Shown in pieces: positions 36,012-44,713 of a DNA stretch of 64,000 nt. A program made the translations under genes and the position numbers. The DNA is from Rhodopirellula halodulae (lineage in GTDB: Bacteria; Planctomycetota; Planctomycetia; Pirellulales; Pirellulaceae), in contig NZ_JAJKFV010000029.1 in the NCBI RefSeq assembly GCF_020966775.1, forward strand, positions 365,001-429,000, given 5' to 3'. Numbering within the stretch: position 1 is the stretch's first letter; each line of letters starts with the position of its first letter. Under the pieces are notes generated by a model that ran no database searches, had not been told where the DNA came from, and saw nothing but the letters and a program-made list of their open reading frames with translations.

Positions 36012-36384
36012 GGACGGGAACCTCGATCAAAAGATGGAAAATCAGGATGCTGTTCAGTAGGGCTTGGCCCGGCTGATTGGGCCAGACGCGGCCCAAATGG
36101 CGTGGAGTGCTGCGACTCGCGTGGCAAGGATAACAGACTCGCCGTTTGGGTTTGGCCGCCAGTATAGTTCAAGCAAATGAAAATACCCAAGTTCACGTGA
36201 TTTCGCCATTCTCCCAAGGCTTTCGCGGCGGTTTGGGAGGATCGCAGCAATTGTCCGGACCCATTTCGTCTATCGTTTCAGGCCAAACGATGCGACGATG
36301 CGGAGGGCCGCCAGTGGAGAATACGGCCGGAATCGTGCGGTGTTGGCACGACGACTCGATTGAATTTTTCTGCAACAGGCAACC
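36012..36384. other. 373-bp region upstream of lgt
   Basis: No gene is supported here. It separates the small membrane protein (minus) from lgt (plus) and must contain both promoters. Apart from AT-richer stretches around 36160-36200, nothing distinctive is seen. Confidence 0.5.
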
Positions 36385-37803
36385 ATGCGTCGAACGCTGC
36401 TTCTGATCCCCCACGACATTGCGGGCCTGCCAATCTTTGGCCTCGGTTGGGCTCTGCTGATTTTGTTGATCGCCGTCGGGATCTATTTGGGCTGGGAATC
36501 CCGCAAGGGCGGGCTGGGAGCCGGCAATGCGTTTCGCCAAATCTTTGGGTTCGCCGCGACGGCCGCCGTGATTTTGGTCTTTGTCGTGCCGCGAACCGAG
36601 TTGGTCAACATTGATGGCGACCCGGTGGGGGTGGCCGTTCGTGGGTACGGAATGTTCTTGATGGCCGCGGCGGTCGCGTCCGTGGGGTTGGCGGCTTGGC
36701 GAGCCGAACGCGCGGGATTGGGGGCGGATTCGATTTTGCAGCTCGCCCCATGGACGTTCATCGGCGGTTTGATCGGGGCACGTATTTTCTATGTCACCCA
36801 GTACTACGAGGACTTTCTTCGTCCGACGACTTGGGAAACGATCAAGGCGATGGCCGCGCTGAACCAAGGCGGCTTGGTCGTTTACGGTGGGTTCATCGGC
36901 GGATTCTTGGCCTCTCTGGTGGCGCTTTATCGACATCGGACGCCCATTTGGCGCATCGGTGATGTGATCATTCCCTGCGTGTTTGTGGGGTTGTTTTTCG
37001 GTCGTTTGGGCTGCTTGATGAACGGCTGTTGCTACGGCGGGGCTTGCGAACCAGGACCCTTGGCTGTGCGATTCCCCGCGGGGTCTCAAGTGCACGCGGA
37101 GCAATTGTTGTCCGGTGAGTTGCTGGGGATCGAAGGCAAAGCCCTGTTCAGCGAAGGTGAAATGCCCGCGGGTCAGTCTCGCTGGCTGGTCGAGTCGGTT
37201 CAGCCGGGCTCGTTGGCAGAACGGGCTGGCGCGAGCGAGGGGCAGGAATTGACCATCGCGTTGGATCCTTCCTATCGAGACCAGGTGCCGCTGGATCGTC
37301 CGGCCGAGGAAGCGTTGCCAGGAGTCATCTTGCTAAACGACGACGAAGTTATGGCGAGATTTTCGCCTCAGGAGTTGCCGCCGATTGCGGAACCCGTTTG
37401 GGGCACGCAGATTATCAGTTCCGTGTTCGCCGCAATCACGTTCGTGGTCCTGTTGTTGGTGGAACGAATTCTGCACAGGAAAGCCACGAGGTCGGGAACG
37501 AACGAAACGACGATGGCCGTCGATGAAACGGCGACCACGGAAGATCAGGCGTCCGCCCAACGCGGCCATGCGGGGTACAAACCTGGCGTGCTGATGTTGG
37601 TGGGTTTCATCGCGTACGGAGTGTTGCGAATCGTATTGGAATGGATTCGCGTGGACGAAAAAGGACAATTTGGAACCGCACTTTCGATCTCGCAGTGGGT
37701 CAGTTTGGTGGTGATCACGGCGAGTATTGTCACGCTGGTGATTCGGCTGCGAAGCGGATCATCGGGGACCACCGGGACGGCTGCGGTTTCCGCCACCGGG
37801 TGA
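36385..37803 (+). CDS. lgt: Prolipoprotein diacylglyceryl transferase with a PDZ-like insertion
   Basis: This enzyme transfers diacylglycerol to the lipobox Cys of prolipoproteins in the inner membrane. The Lgt signature reads GRLGCLMNGCCYGG with the essential Arg at 207. Upstream helices contain GYGMFLM and the GGLVVYGGFIGG loop. The protein is 472 aa, against about 260-300 for most Lgt. The extra length is an insertion at about 245-345, after the signature and before the last helices. It contains a PDZ-like segment (WLVESVQPGSLAERAGASEG, then GQELTIAL). A second acidic insert (about 370-395) precedes the penultimate helix (VLMLVGFIAYGVLRIVLEWIR). The Glu/Arg pair in that helix is typical. 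The gene is followed by a separate operon 93 bp away. Confidence 0.9.
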   Translation: MRRTLLLIPHDIAGLPIFGLGWALLILLIAVGIYLGWESRKGGLGAGNAFRQIFGFAATAAVILVFVVPRTELVNIDGDPVGVAVRGYGMFLMAAAVASVGLAAWRAERAGLGADSILQLAPWTFIGGLIGARIFYVTQYYEDFLRPTTWETIKAMAALNQGGLVVYGGFIGGFLASLVALYRHRTPIWRIGDVIIPCVFVGLFFGRLGCLMNGCCYGGACEPGPLAVRFPAGSQVHAEQLLSGELLGIEGKALFSEGEMPAGQSRWLVESVQPGSLAERAGASEGQELTIALDPSYRDQVPLDRPAEEALPGVILLNDDEVMARFSPQELPPIAEPVWGTQIISSVFAAITFVVLLLVERILHRKATRSGTNETTMAVDETATTEDQASAQRGHAGYKPGVLMLVGFIAYGVLRIVLEWIRVDEKGQFGTALSISQWVSLVVITASIVTLVIRLRSGSSGTTGTAAVSATG

Positions 37804-37896
37804 CATCTCGTGACAATGATTGACGATTCGAAATTCTCGGATACACCGACCCGTGAATCTCGACCTGCCAGCCAGCCGCACCGAACCGTCGTTTGA

Positions 37897-38904
37897 ATGA
37901 ATGCCATGAAGATCGCTTGTTTCAGCACCAAACCATACGACCAACACTTCCTGACGGCGGCTTCGGAGGACTCGCCACACGAGTTCCTGTTCCTGGAGCA
38001 TCGTTTGGATGCGTCCACTGTGGTTCTGGCGGATGGATGCAATGCGGTCTGCGCGTTCGTCAATGACACGCTGGATCGATCGGTGTTGGAACAGTTGCGT
38101 GAAATGGGAGTTGGGTTGTTGGCCATGCGTTGCGCTGGGGTCAACAATGTCGATTTGGAAGCGGCCGCCGAATGTGGAGTGCGAGTCGTTCGCGTACCGC
38201 GATATTCGCCGTATGCGGTCGCGGAACACACCGTCGGATTGATTTTGACGCTGAACCGAAAGATTCACAAAGCTTACAACCGAGTCCGCGAGAACAACTT
38301 TTCGATCGATGGGTTTCTCGGTTTTGATTTGCACGGACGAACGTTCGGGGTGATTGGTACCGGAGCGATCGGTCGAGTGCTCGCGGGGATCATGAAGGGA
38401 TTTGGTTGTCGGGTGCTTCTCTATGATCCGTATCCCAATGAAGAGGGCAGAAAGCTGGGGGAATACGTTGAGCTGGAACGATTGCTGGCCGAATCTGACT
38501 TGGTTTCGCTGCAGTGCCCGCTGACTCCGGAGACCTACCATTTGATTGATGCGGACCGGCTGAGCAAAATGAAACGCGGCGCGATGTTGGTCAACACATC
38601 GCGTGGTGGGCTGGTCGACACATCGGCCGCGATTGAAGGTTTGAAATCAGGACAGTTGGGCGGGTTTGCTTTGGACGTCTATGAAGAAGAAACGGGTGTG
38701 TTCTTCGAAGACCTTTCGCAACAAGTGGTCCAGGACGACGTGTTGTCACGACTGATGACCTTTCCCAACGTGTTGATCACTTCGCATCAGGCGTTTTTCA
38801 CTCGAGAAGCATTGGAAACCATTGCTCAGACAACGATGGAAAGCATCGATGCGTTTGATGCTGGGCGAGCGTTGGACAACGAAGTGGTTGCTTCCTCATC
38901 ATGA
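37897..38904 (+). CDS. D-2-hydroxyacid dehydrogenase (D-lactate dehydrogenase type)
   Basis: A 335-aa NAD-dependent dehydrogenase of the D-isomer family. A second ATG three codons in (37906) begins MKIACFSTKPYDQ and may be the start. The Rossmann motif is GVIGTGAIGRVLAG. The catalytic triad is visible: Arg in VNTSRGGLVDT, Glu in DVYEEETG and His in ITSHQAFFTREA. Overall similarity is to LdhA-type enzymes, including YDQHFL near the N-terminus. Its stop overlaps the next gene by 4 bp (ATGA), so it is the first gene of the polyketide operon or is read together with it. A link of a lactate-type enzyme to that pathway is not obvious. Confidence 0.9.
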   Translation: MNAMKIACFSTKPYDQHFLTAASEDSPHEFLFLEHRLDASTVVLADGCNAVCAFVNDTLDRSVLEQLREMGVGLLAMRCAGVNNVDLEAAAECGVRVVRVPRYSPYAVAEHTVGLILTLNRKIHKAYNRVRENNFSIDGFLGFDLHGRTFGVIGTGAIGRVLAGIMKGFGCRVLLYDPYPNEEGRKLGEYVELERLLAESDLVSLQCPLTPETYHLIDADRLSKMKRGAMLVNTSRGGLVDTSAAIEGLKSGQLGGFALDVYEEETGVFFEDLSQQVVQDDVLSRLMTFPNVLITSHQAFFTREALETIAQTTMESIDAFDAGRALDNEVVASSS

Positions 38905-39656
38905 CCTCTGTGCGTGTTCGAAGCGATGAATGGATGGATGACCCGGATTTGGATCCGGAGCGTCATCGACAGGCTTTGATTGGTTTGGCAAGGCTGAACC
39001 GAATCAGCTTGGTTTCGCGTGTTTTCTTTCCGCGATTGGCAAGGTTAGCCGGGAAACAGCCGGGGCGACCTTTGCGAGTGTTGGATGTTGCCAGTGGAAG
39101 TGCTGATCTTCCAATCAATTGGTTGGTACGTGCTAAGCGAGCGGGGTTGTCTTTGGAAGTCACCGCACTGGATCGCAGTGAGACCGCAATGCGAATCGCG
39201 GGCGAAAACGCGAAAGCGGCTGGGGTGACGTTGGGAACAACGGTCCGCGATTGTTTGGCCGATGGTTTGCCAACCGGATTTGATGTGGTTACGAATTCGT
39301 TGTTCATGCATCACCTGGAAAACCATCAGGCCGTGCGTTTGATTCAAGAGATGTGGAGGGCCAGTGAGCGGTCTGTGTTGATTTGCGATCTGGATCGATC
39401 GGCGATGAACTTGGCGTTGGTCGCGGTGGCTTCGCGAGTGGTGTCGCGCAGTGACGTTGTGCATCACGACGCCATCGAAAGTGTTCGCGGCGCGTTCAGT
39501 CGTCCCGAGTTCGCCTCGTTGATGCGGCAAGCGATGGGGTATGACATTCCCGTGCGGGTGTCGTTCCCGTGTCGTTTCTTGGCGGTGATTGATCAAGCCT
39601 GTGTGGCGGAGGTGGTGCAAAACTCTCGGCCGATTCTTTCGGGTGCCATTCCCTGA
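38901..39656 (+). CDS. SAM-dependent methyltransferase (operon gene 2)
   Basis: A 251-aa class I methyltransferase. SAM motif I is LRVLDVASGSADLPINW, motif II LDRSETAMRIAG, and motif IV is near FDVVTNSLFMHHLENHQAV. The latter is of the type found in ubiquinone/menaquinone and polyketide methyltransferases. It overlaps the dehydrogenase gene by 4 bp upstream and the flavoprotein gene by 1 bp downstream (TGATG), a sign of translational coupling. In type III polyketide clusters a methyltransferase often methylates the phenol or pyrone. That is the likely role here, by context. Confidence 0.85.
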   Translation: MTSVRVRSDEWMDDPDLDPERHRQALIGLARLNRISLVSRVFFPRLARLAGKQPGRPLRVLDVASGSADLPINWLVRAKRAGLSLEVTALDRSETAMRIAGENAKAAGVTLGTTVRDCLADGLPTGFDVVTNSLFMHHLENHQAVRLIQEMWRASERSVLICDLDRSAMNLALVAVASRVVSRSDVVHHDAIESVRGAFSRPEFASLMRQAMGYDIPVRVSFPCRFLAVIDQACVAEVVQNSRPILSGAIP

Positions 39657-41014
39657 TGGCATGGGGGCATTCCGGTCCACCGTCCAACGATCCGACCGAT
39701 GAAAGAAAAACTGTCTGCCAAGACATCGGCCGCGTGGCGGTGATTGGTGGCGGGCCAGCGGGTAGCGCCGCGGCAACGCGACTGGCTCACCGTGGGGCAG
39801 AGGTGACGTTGTTCGAACGAGCTGAATTCCCGCGAGAGAAAGTGTGTGGGTGTTGCTTGGGAGCCGCCGGGTTGGCGGCGTTGGATGCAATCGGTGTTGG
39901 GCAATCCGTGCGTGAGCTCGGACAGCCCACGACATTCTTTCATGGTTACTTTCAAACCGGCCGGGGCGGAACGAGAGAAGAGCGAATTCATTCGACTCGC
40001 GGAGTCCGCATTCCAATCGTGCAAGGAACCGCTCTTTCGCGGTCGCAATTGGATTTGAATTTGTTGCGTTGGGCGGAGCAGGCCGGAGTCAACGTCCAGC
40101 AGCCTTGCGGAGCGACGATCGTGTCGCAGGATCCCAGTGGCGTTTGGGTGGAATCGGAATCGGGTGGATCTCAGCGATATGACTTGGTCGTGATCGCAAC
40201 TGGACTGACCGGAAAGTTCAGGCAGTCTGGGGCGGCGGAGTTGGCTTGGAAGCAAACGCCTCATGGTCCGATGGGCATATCCACGCATTTGCCACGCCAG
40301 ATTGCCGAAGAAATGGCGTGGCAATTGGAGGACGGTGAGATCCAAATGCACTGTGGCGAGGAAGGGTATGCGGGCGTGGTGCAGTTGCCCGGCGGTGACC
40401 TCGACATTGCGGCGGCGGTTCACGTGCGGCCCCGAAATTCAAAGGAAGATCATGCCGGGAAGCGAGCCATCGAGGCTGCCGTGGAGTCTTTGTTGTTGAA
40501 TTCCAATGCGTTGAATTCGCGTCAATCGGATCGTTTGCGTCAATGGTTCGCCGAGGGGGCGAGCTGGCAAACAACGCCTGCGCTTCGACGAAAACGGGTC
40601 GCTGGAAACGGGCGCGTCGTGGCGATTGGTGATGCTGCCGGTTATGTTGAGCCCCTGACGGGAGAAGGCATGACTTGGGGAATTGAAAGCGGATTGGCGG
40701 TGGCGGATCTTTGGGCTTTGTATCAGTCCGGACGAATCACGGCTGACAAAGAACCTAATTTTGGTGCACACTGGCACGCACGAGCGACGAAGTTTCAAAC
40801 CCGACGCCGCCGCCTTTGTGGTTGGGTCACCGGATGGGTTCGATATCGTCCGGCTCGCTGGTTGGCACGAGGTGGATTGCAACGTGCCGGTTGGTTGGCT
40901 GCTCCCTTCACACGTAGCCTCGCAATCGGACCACGATTCGAATCCACGACTACTCTTCAACGTCCACTCGCGAGCATCGCGGACGCATCCCATCGGACTC
41001 ACCCCTCTTCATGA
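39656..41014 (+). CDS. Geranylgeranyl-reductase-like FAD-dependent oxidoreductase
   Basis: A 452-aa flavoprotein. The N-terminal FAD motif is VAVIGGGPAGSAAATRLA followed by the acidic strand end LFERAEFPREKVCGCCLG. The C-terminal GD motif is AIGDAAGYVEPLTGEGMTWG. Both fit the geranylgeranyl reductase/PHBH-like group, which includes hydroxylases, halogenases and double-bond reductases. Upstream and downstream genes overlap by 1 and 4 bp. In the alkylresorcinol clusters of Streptomyces a flavoprotein hydroxylates the ring, and by analogy this enzyme may oxidise or reduce the polyketide product. The C-terminal about 80 residues after the GD motif are basic and rich in Arg. Confidence 0.87.
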   Translation: MAWGHSGPPSNDPTDERKTVCQDIGRVAVIGGGPAGSAAATRLAHRGAEVTLFERAEFPREKVCGCCLGAAGLAALDAIGVGQSVRELGQPTTFFHGYFQTGRGGTREERIHSTRGVRIPIVQGTALSRSQLDLNLLRWAEQAGVNVQQPCGATIVSQDPSGVWVESESGGSQRYDLVVIATGLTGKFRQSGAAELAWKQTPHGPMGISTHLPRQIAEEMAWQLEDGEIQMHCGEEGYAGVVQLPGGDLDIAAAVHVRPRNSKEDHAGKRAIEAAVESLLLNSNALNSRQSDRLRQWFAEGASWQTTPALRRKRVAGNGRVVAIGDAAGYVEPLTGEGMTWGIESGLAVADLWALYQSGRITADKEPNFGAHWHARATKFQTRRRRLCGWVTGWVRYRPARWLARGGLQRAGWLAAPFTRSLAIGPRFESTTTLQRPLASIADASHRTHPSS

Positions 41015-42117
41015 CAGCTCAGATTCTTGCGATTGCGACGGCGCACCCGACGCATCAGGCCGATTTGGCATTCTCGACGCACTGCGCCCAAAGTATGTCG
41101 TGCGAGGACGAAACTCAGGCCAATAAACTCGCCAAATTGTATCGCCGCACGGGCGTGGACACTCGCGGAAGCGTGTTGGTAGAAAAAGGCGACGCGGGCG
41201 AGTTGACTCAATCGTTCTATCCTCCGTTGGTGGATGGAGACGATCGCGGTCCCACCATGGAAACTCGTAATGACCGTTTCGCGGCGGAGGCTCCCGCGTT
41301 GGCAACCCAAGCCGGTCAGCGAGCGATCGACGCCAGCGGCGTGAAGCCATCGGAGATCACGCATGTGGTGACGGTGACTTGCACCGGATTCAATGCTCCC
41401 GGCATCGACGTTCAATTGATCGAACGGTTGAACCTACCTGTGACAACCCAGCGTGTTCAGGTTGGATTCATGGGGTGCCACGGATTGATCAATGCCATGC
41501 GAACCGCGCGTGGCTTGGTTGCGGTGGAACCCGAGGCGGTGGTGTTGATCGTCTGTATTGAGCTTTGCAGTTTGCATTACCAATATGGTTATGACGCACA
41601 GCGGATCGTGTCGGGATCTCTGTTTGCCGATGGGTCAGCAGGATTGATCGTCGCTGGCGCAGAGTCCTCGAATCGCGATGGTCATTCGGATCCGATCGGC
41701 GAGATACTGACGGTGGGATCTTGTTTGATTCCTGATAGTCAAGACGCGATGACGTGGCGAATCGGTGACAATGGATTCATCATGACTTTGGAAGCCAGCG
41801 TGCCGGGATTCATCGAGGCCAACCTGCGTGGCTTCATGGAACCTTGGTTGGCGAAGGCCGGTTTGACTCTGGATCAGATCGGTGGCTGGGCCGTGCATCC
41901 CGGCGGTGTCCGGATTCTGCAATCGGTGGAAGTGGCACTCGGACTGGAACCGGACGCACTGGACATTTCCCGTGAGGTGCTTCGAGAGCACGGGAACATG
42001 TCGTCGGCCACGCTGGGCTTTGTATTGCAGAAATTCACGCAGCGCCGTGTCCCCGGACCGTGGCTGATGCTGGGGTTTGGTCCCGGTTTGGAAATCGAAG
42101 TCGCCGTGGTCCGCTGA
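41011..42117 (+). CDS. Type III polyketide synthase (chalcone/stilbene synthase family)
   Basis: A 368-aa homodimeric ketosynthase that extends a CoA-linked starter with malonyl-CoA. The catalytic triad is complete: Cys156 in GFMGCHGLINA, His296 in AVHPGGVRIL and Asn329 in EHGNMSSAT. Near the C-terminus, MLGFGPGLEIE is the GFGPG motif that marks this family and separates it from FabH. The sequence VTCTGFNAPGIDVQLIERL precedes the active site, as in bacterial alkylpyrone and alkylresorcinol synthases. It overlaps the flavoprotein gene by 4 bp (ATGA). Starter unit and product cannot be read from the sequence. Long-chain acyl starters are common in bacterial relatives. Confidence 0.95.
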   Translation: MTAQILAIATAHPTHQADLAFSTHCAQSMSCEDETQANKLAKLYRRTGVDTRGSVLVEKGDAGELTQSFYPPLVDGDDRGPTMETRNDRFAAEAPALATQAGQRAIDASGVKPSEITHVVTVTCTGFNAPGIDVQLIERLNLPVTTQRVQVGFMGCHGLINAMRTARGLVAVEPEAVVLIVCIELCSLHYQYGYDAQRIVSGSLFADGSAGLIVAGAESSNRDGHSDPIGEILTVGSCLIPDSQDAMTWRIGDNGFIMTLEASVPGFIEANLRGFMEPWLAKAGLTLDQIGGWAVHPGGVRILQSVEVALGLEPDALDISREVLREHGNMSSATLGFVLQKFTQRRVPGPWLMLGFGPGLEIEVAVVR

Positions 42118-42156
42118 GGTCTTCTGATCGGCTTCCGGCGAGGCTATCTTGGTGAC

Positions 42157-43020
42157 ATGAATATCACCAAATGCATTGATTCGTCAGGTCAGACCCGAGT
42201 GGCAGTGGTTGAAGACGACCGGTTGATCCCGCTGCAAACGACCGCTGAGTTGCCCACGTTGTCCGCGATTTTGGCGTCGGGAAACCCGAAAGCCGCGGCG
42301 GAAACGCTTGCAAGAGACGAACCGATCGCGATCGACGATTCGACGCGGTGGCTTCCGCCGATTGACCAGCAAGAAGTCTGGGCTGCTGGGGTGACGTACA
42401 AGCGAAGCCAAACGGCTCGGATGGAAGAATCCGAAGCGGCGGCGTCTTGTTATGACCAGGTCTACAACGCGGATCGGCCGGAGATTTTCTTCAAGGCCAC
42501 GCCGTCACGTGTCAGTGGCCACGGCCAACCACTCCGCATTCGTGTGGACGCCAAGTGGAATGTGCCGGAACCCGAGATCACGCTGGTGCTCAGTCCGACG
42601 TTGAAGATCGTCGGGCTAACCGTCGGCAACGACATGAGTTCGCGAGACATTGAGGGCGAGAACCCGCTCTATTTGCCGCAAGCGAAGTGCTATGACCAGT
42701 GTGCGGGGTTGGGACCATGGATCACTCTGTTTGATGAGTTGCCAAGTGTCGACGCGATCACGGTGGACTTGAAAATCGTGCGTGATGGCGACGTGGTGTT
42801 TGATCAGTCCACCTCGGCCGCTGAAATGGCTCGTAAGTTTGACGATCTGGTGCAGTGGTTGGGACGCGACAACACGATGGCGGACGGGGCGTTCCTGATG
42901 ACAGGAACGGGGATCGTTCCGACCAGCGATTTCACGCTGCATCCTGACGATGTGGTCAACATCACGATTGGTTGTGTGGGCACGTTGTCCAATCGCATTG
43001 TCCAAGGGCCAACGTCTTAA
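42157..43020 (+). CDS. Fumarylacetoacetate hydrolase family protein
   Basis: A 287-aa protein of the FAH fold. Metal ligands are in the E-x-E motif VPEPEITLVL and in the following VGNDMSSRDIEG segment. The C-terminal GTGIVPTSDFTLHPDD is the family active-site loop. Members cleave C-C bonds of fumarylacetoacetate-like diketo acids or dehydrate sugar acids (2-dehydro-3-deoxy-D-arabonate dehydratase type), and this sequence resembles the latter subgroup somewhat more. It lies 39 bp downstream of the polyketide synthase on the same strand. It could process a diketo intermediate, or be a passenger. Confidence 0.87.
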   Translation: MNITKCIDSSGQTRVAVVEDDRLIPLQTTAELPTLSAILASGNPKAAAETLARDEPIAIDDSTRWLPPIDQQEVWAAGVTYKRSQTARMEESEAAASCYDQVYNADRPEIFFKATPSRVSGHGQPLRIRVDAKWNVPEPEITLVLSPTLKIVGLTVGNDMSSRDIEGENPLYLPQAKCYDQCAGLGPWITLFDELPSVDAITVDLKIVRDGDVVFDQSTSAAEMARKFDDLVQWLGRDNTMADGAFLMTGTGIVPTSDFTLHPDDVVNITIGCVGTLSNRIVQGPTS

Positions 43021-43044
43021 ACCCGAGCGTTGGTTGGGCTCGTG

Positions 43045-43989
43045 ATGGATTTCGATTCCGAGCATCACGCGAAGCGAGATGTGATCTCGCAAAGCCGCTT
43101 GCCTTTGGCGTGTTGGTGGAACGTGTTGTCGTTGGACGCCGTCACCGTCGCGGTGCTGTGGCAAGCTGTTTTCTTGCTCTCGTTTTGTGACCGTCTGCCT
43201 GAGCCACACGAATCGTTTTCGTTGGGGGCGGTTGTTTGGTTGATCTATGTCGCGGATCGTTTGCTGGACGGATCGCGATTGAACCTGAGTGAGCCTCATT
43301 TGGTCCGGCACCGAATGCATCACGATTTCGCGAGACGGTGGATCATCGCGTGGTGTTTGGTGCTGGCGTCGGCGTGTGCCGTGGTCGTCGCATGGTTAGA
43401 CGCGGCGATTGTTCGCATGGGGTTGATGGTTGGTGCATCGGTGATGATCTACGGTGCTGGGGTTCATTTTTGGCCCGGCGATTTACCGCGACGCCGCATG
43501 GTCGGGAAGGAAATTCAGGTCGGCGTGATTTTCGCTGCCGGAGTCAGCTTGATCGCTTGGCAAGAGTCCGCCAGTTGGTCCTTGGCCTTCGCGAGTGTGG
43601 CATCGGCCGGGTTGTTCACGGCCAATTGTTGGTTGGTGGCTGAACGCGAATCGACGGCAGACCAGGACTTTCACGAATTGAGTTTGGGGTATCGATTTCG
43701 CACGGTGACCGTTTGTGTTGCCGTGGTTGTATCGGCGTTCTTGTCGTGGATGACCGGGTGGCTTCCGTGGTTGATGGCGGCGAGCCTGTTGGTCGGAGTT
43801 GGGTTTCTGTCATTGACGAAGCTGCTTTGGACACGTGGTGAGCCGCAGACGCGGCAATACGGGCGTCGGTCTTTCGGGGAAGGTGGCAGACGCCCGCTCT
43901 TTGACGCGTGGGTGCCAATGGCAGATTGGTCATTGATCCTTTCACCGTTGGTGTGCTGGGCGGTAGTCTTGAGCTGGGATCTGATTTGA
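43045..43989 (+). CDS. UbiA-like polytopic membrane protein
   Basis: A 314-aa membrane protein with about eight hydrophobic helices. The start is the ATG at 43045; in-frame TTG 43030 and GTG 43042 precede it. An Asp-containing motif IYVADRLLDG lies at the end of the second helix, matching the first DxxxD-type prenyl-diphosphate motif of UbiA prenyltransferases. The second aspartate-rich motif is not clear: ERESTADQDFHEL is the best candidate. The family call is therefore tentative. If right, it would attach a prenyl chain to the aromatic polyketide at the membrane. It lies 24 bp after the FAH-family gene, and its stop overlaps a methyltransferase start. Confidence 0.6.
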   Translation: MDFDSEHHAKRDVISQSRLPLACWWNVLSLDAVTVAVLWQAVFLLSFCDRLPEPHESFSLGAVVWLIYVADRLLDGSRLNLSEPHLVRHRMHHDFARRWIIAWCLVLASACAVVVAWLDAAIVRMGLMVGASVMIYGAGVHFWPGDLPRRRMVGKEIQVGVIFAAGVSLIAWQESASWSLAFASVASAGLFTANCWLVAERESTADQDFHELSLGYRFRTVTVCVAVVVSAFLSWMTGWLPWLMAASLLVGVGFLSLTKLLWTRGEPQTRQYGRRSFGEGGRRPLFDAWVPMADWSLILSPLVCWAVVLSWDLI

Positions 43990-44663
43990 ACCGGAATCCT
44001 TCACGATCCGAGCGAGGCTACGATCGATTGGCGGGATGGTATTGGTTGCTGGAACAACCCGTCTTTCGACGTGACCTGCAACGCGCGAGAGAGGCTTGCT
44101 TGGTTGATCTGCCGCCGATGAAACGTATTTTGATGCTTGGCGACGGTGACGGAAGGTTGCTGCAAAAAGTCTTGATGACTCAGCCGCAGGCAAAGGTTGT
44201 CAGCGTTGAGCAAAGCTCTGAGATGATCGCACTGCAGAAACGACGGGCGGCATCGGTGGACGCCTCGCATCGAGTCGAATGGATCCAAGGGGATGCGATC
44301 ACTGTTCCGCTGCAGACCGGCTCCTTCGACTGTTTGGTGGCTGCGTTTTTCTTGGATTGCTTCACCGAGGTCGAGCTGAGTCATTGTTTGCCGGGGTGGC
44401 TGTCTTGTGTGGCGAACGACGGATTCTTTTACCACGTCGATTTCGTAATTCCGGAAAATGGATGGCGTCGGATGCGGGCAAAGTTTTGGAGCTGGATCAT
44501 GCATCGATTCTTTCGCTGGCAAACGGGGCTTCAATCGGCGAGTGTCGTCCCAGTGGAGCCGTTGTTGGATTCAAAGGTGTGGGCGGAGCGGTCCCGGCGT
44601 GAACTGAATCACGGTTTCATCCGCAGCGTTCTCTATCAACGTCGTTCAAGTCAGCTTTGTTAA
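43986..44663 (+). CDS. SAM-dependent methyltransferase (last gene of the operon)
   Basis: A 225-aa class I methyltransferase from the TTG at 43986, which overlaps the previous stop by 4 bp (TTGA). A GTG at 43953 is an alternative. Motif I is ILMLGDGDGRLLQKVL, motif II reads VVSVEQSSEMIALQKRR, and motif IV is FDCLVAAFFLDCF. The N-terminal sequence GYDRLAGWYWLLEQPVF is of the type seen in UbiE-like and phospholipid N-methyltransferases. The substrate is unknown; the place in the operon points to a second methylation of the same product. Three 15-bp tandem repeats lie directly downstream. Confidence 0.8.
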   Translation: MNRNPSRSERGYDRLAGWYWLLEQPVFRRDLQRAREACLVDLPPMKRILMLGDGDGRLLQKVLMTQPQAKVVSVEQSSEMIALQKRRAASVDASHRVEWIQGDAITVPLQTGSFDCLVAAFFLDCFTEVELSHCLPGWLSCVANDGFFYHVDFVIPENGWRRMRAKFWSWIMHRFFRWQTGLQSASVVPVEPLLDSKVWAERSRRELNHGFIRSVLYQRRSSQLC

Positions 44664-44668
44664 GTTCA

Positions 44669-44713
44669 GCGTCGCTGAGATGAGCGTCTATGAGATGAGC
44701 GTTGCTGAGCAGT
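44669..44713 (+). repeat. Three tandem copies of a 15-bp unit
   Basis: The copies are GCGTCGCTGAGATGA, GCGTCTATGAGATGA and GCGTTGCTGAGCAGT. They begin 6 bp after the stop of the last operon methyltransferase, in non-coding sequence. Confidence 0.75.

Noticed and set aside
39045-40016. Long minus-strand frames across the methyltransferase and flavoprotein genes
   Set aside because: The plus-strand genes overlap start-to-stop and carry SAM and FAD motifs; the minus-strand translations carry none.
41011-42117. The polyketide synthase as FabH (3-oxoacyl-ACP synthase III)
   Set aside because: The Asn is in the EHGNMSSAT context and the GFGPG C-terminal motif is that of chalcone-synthase-like enzymes.
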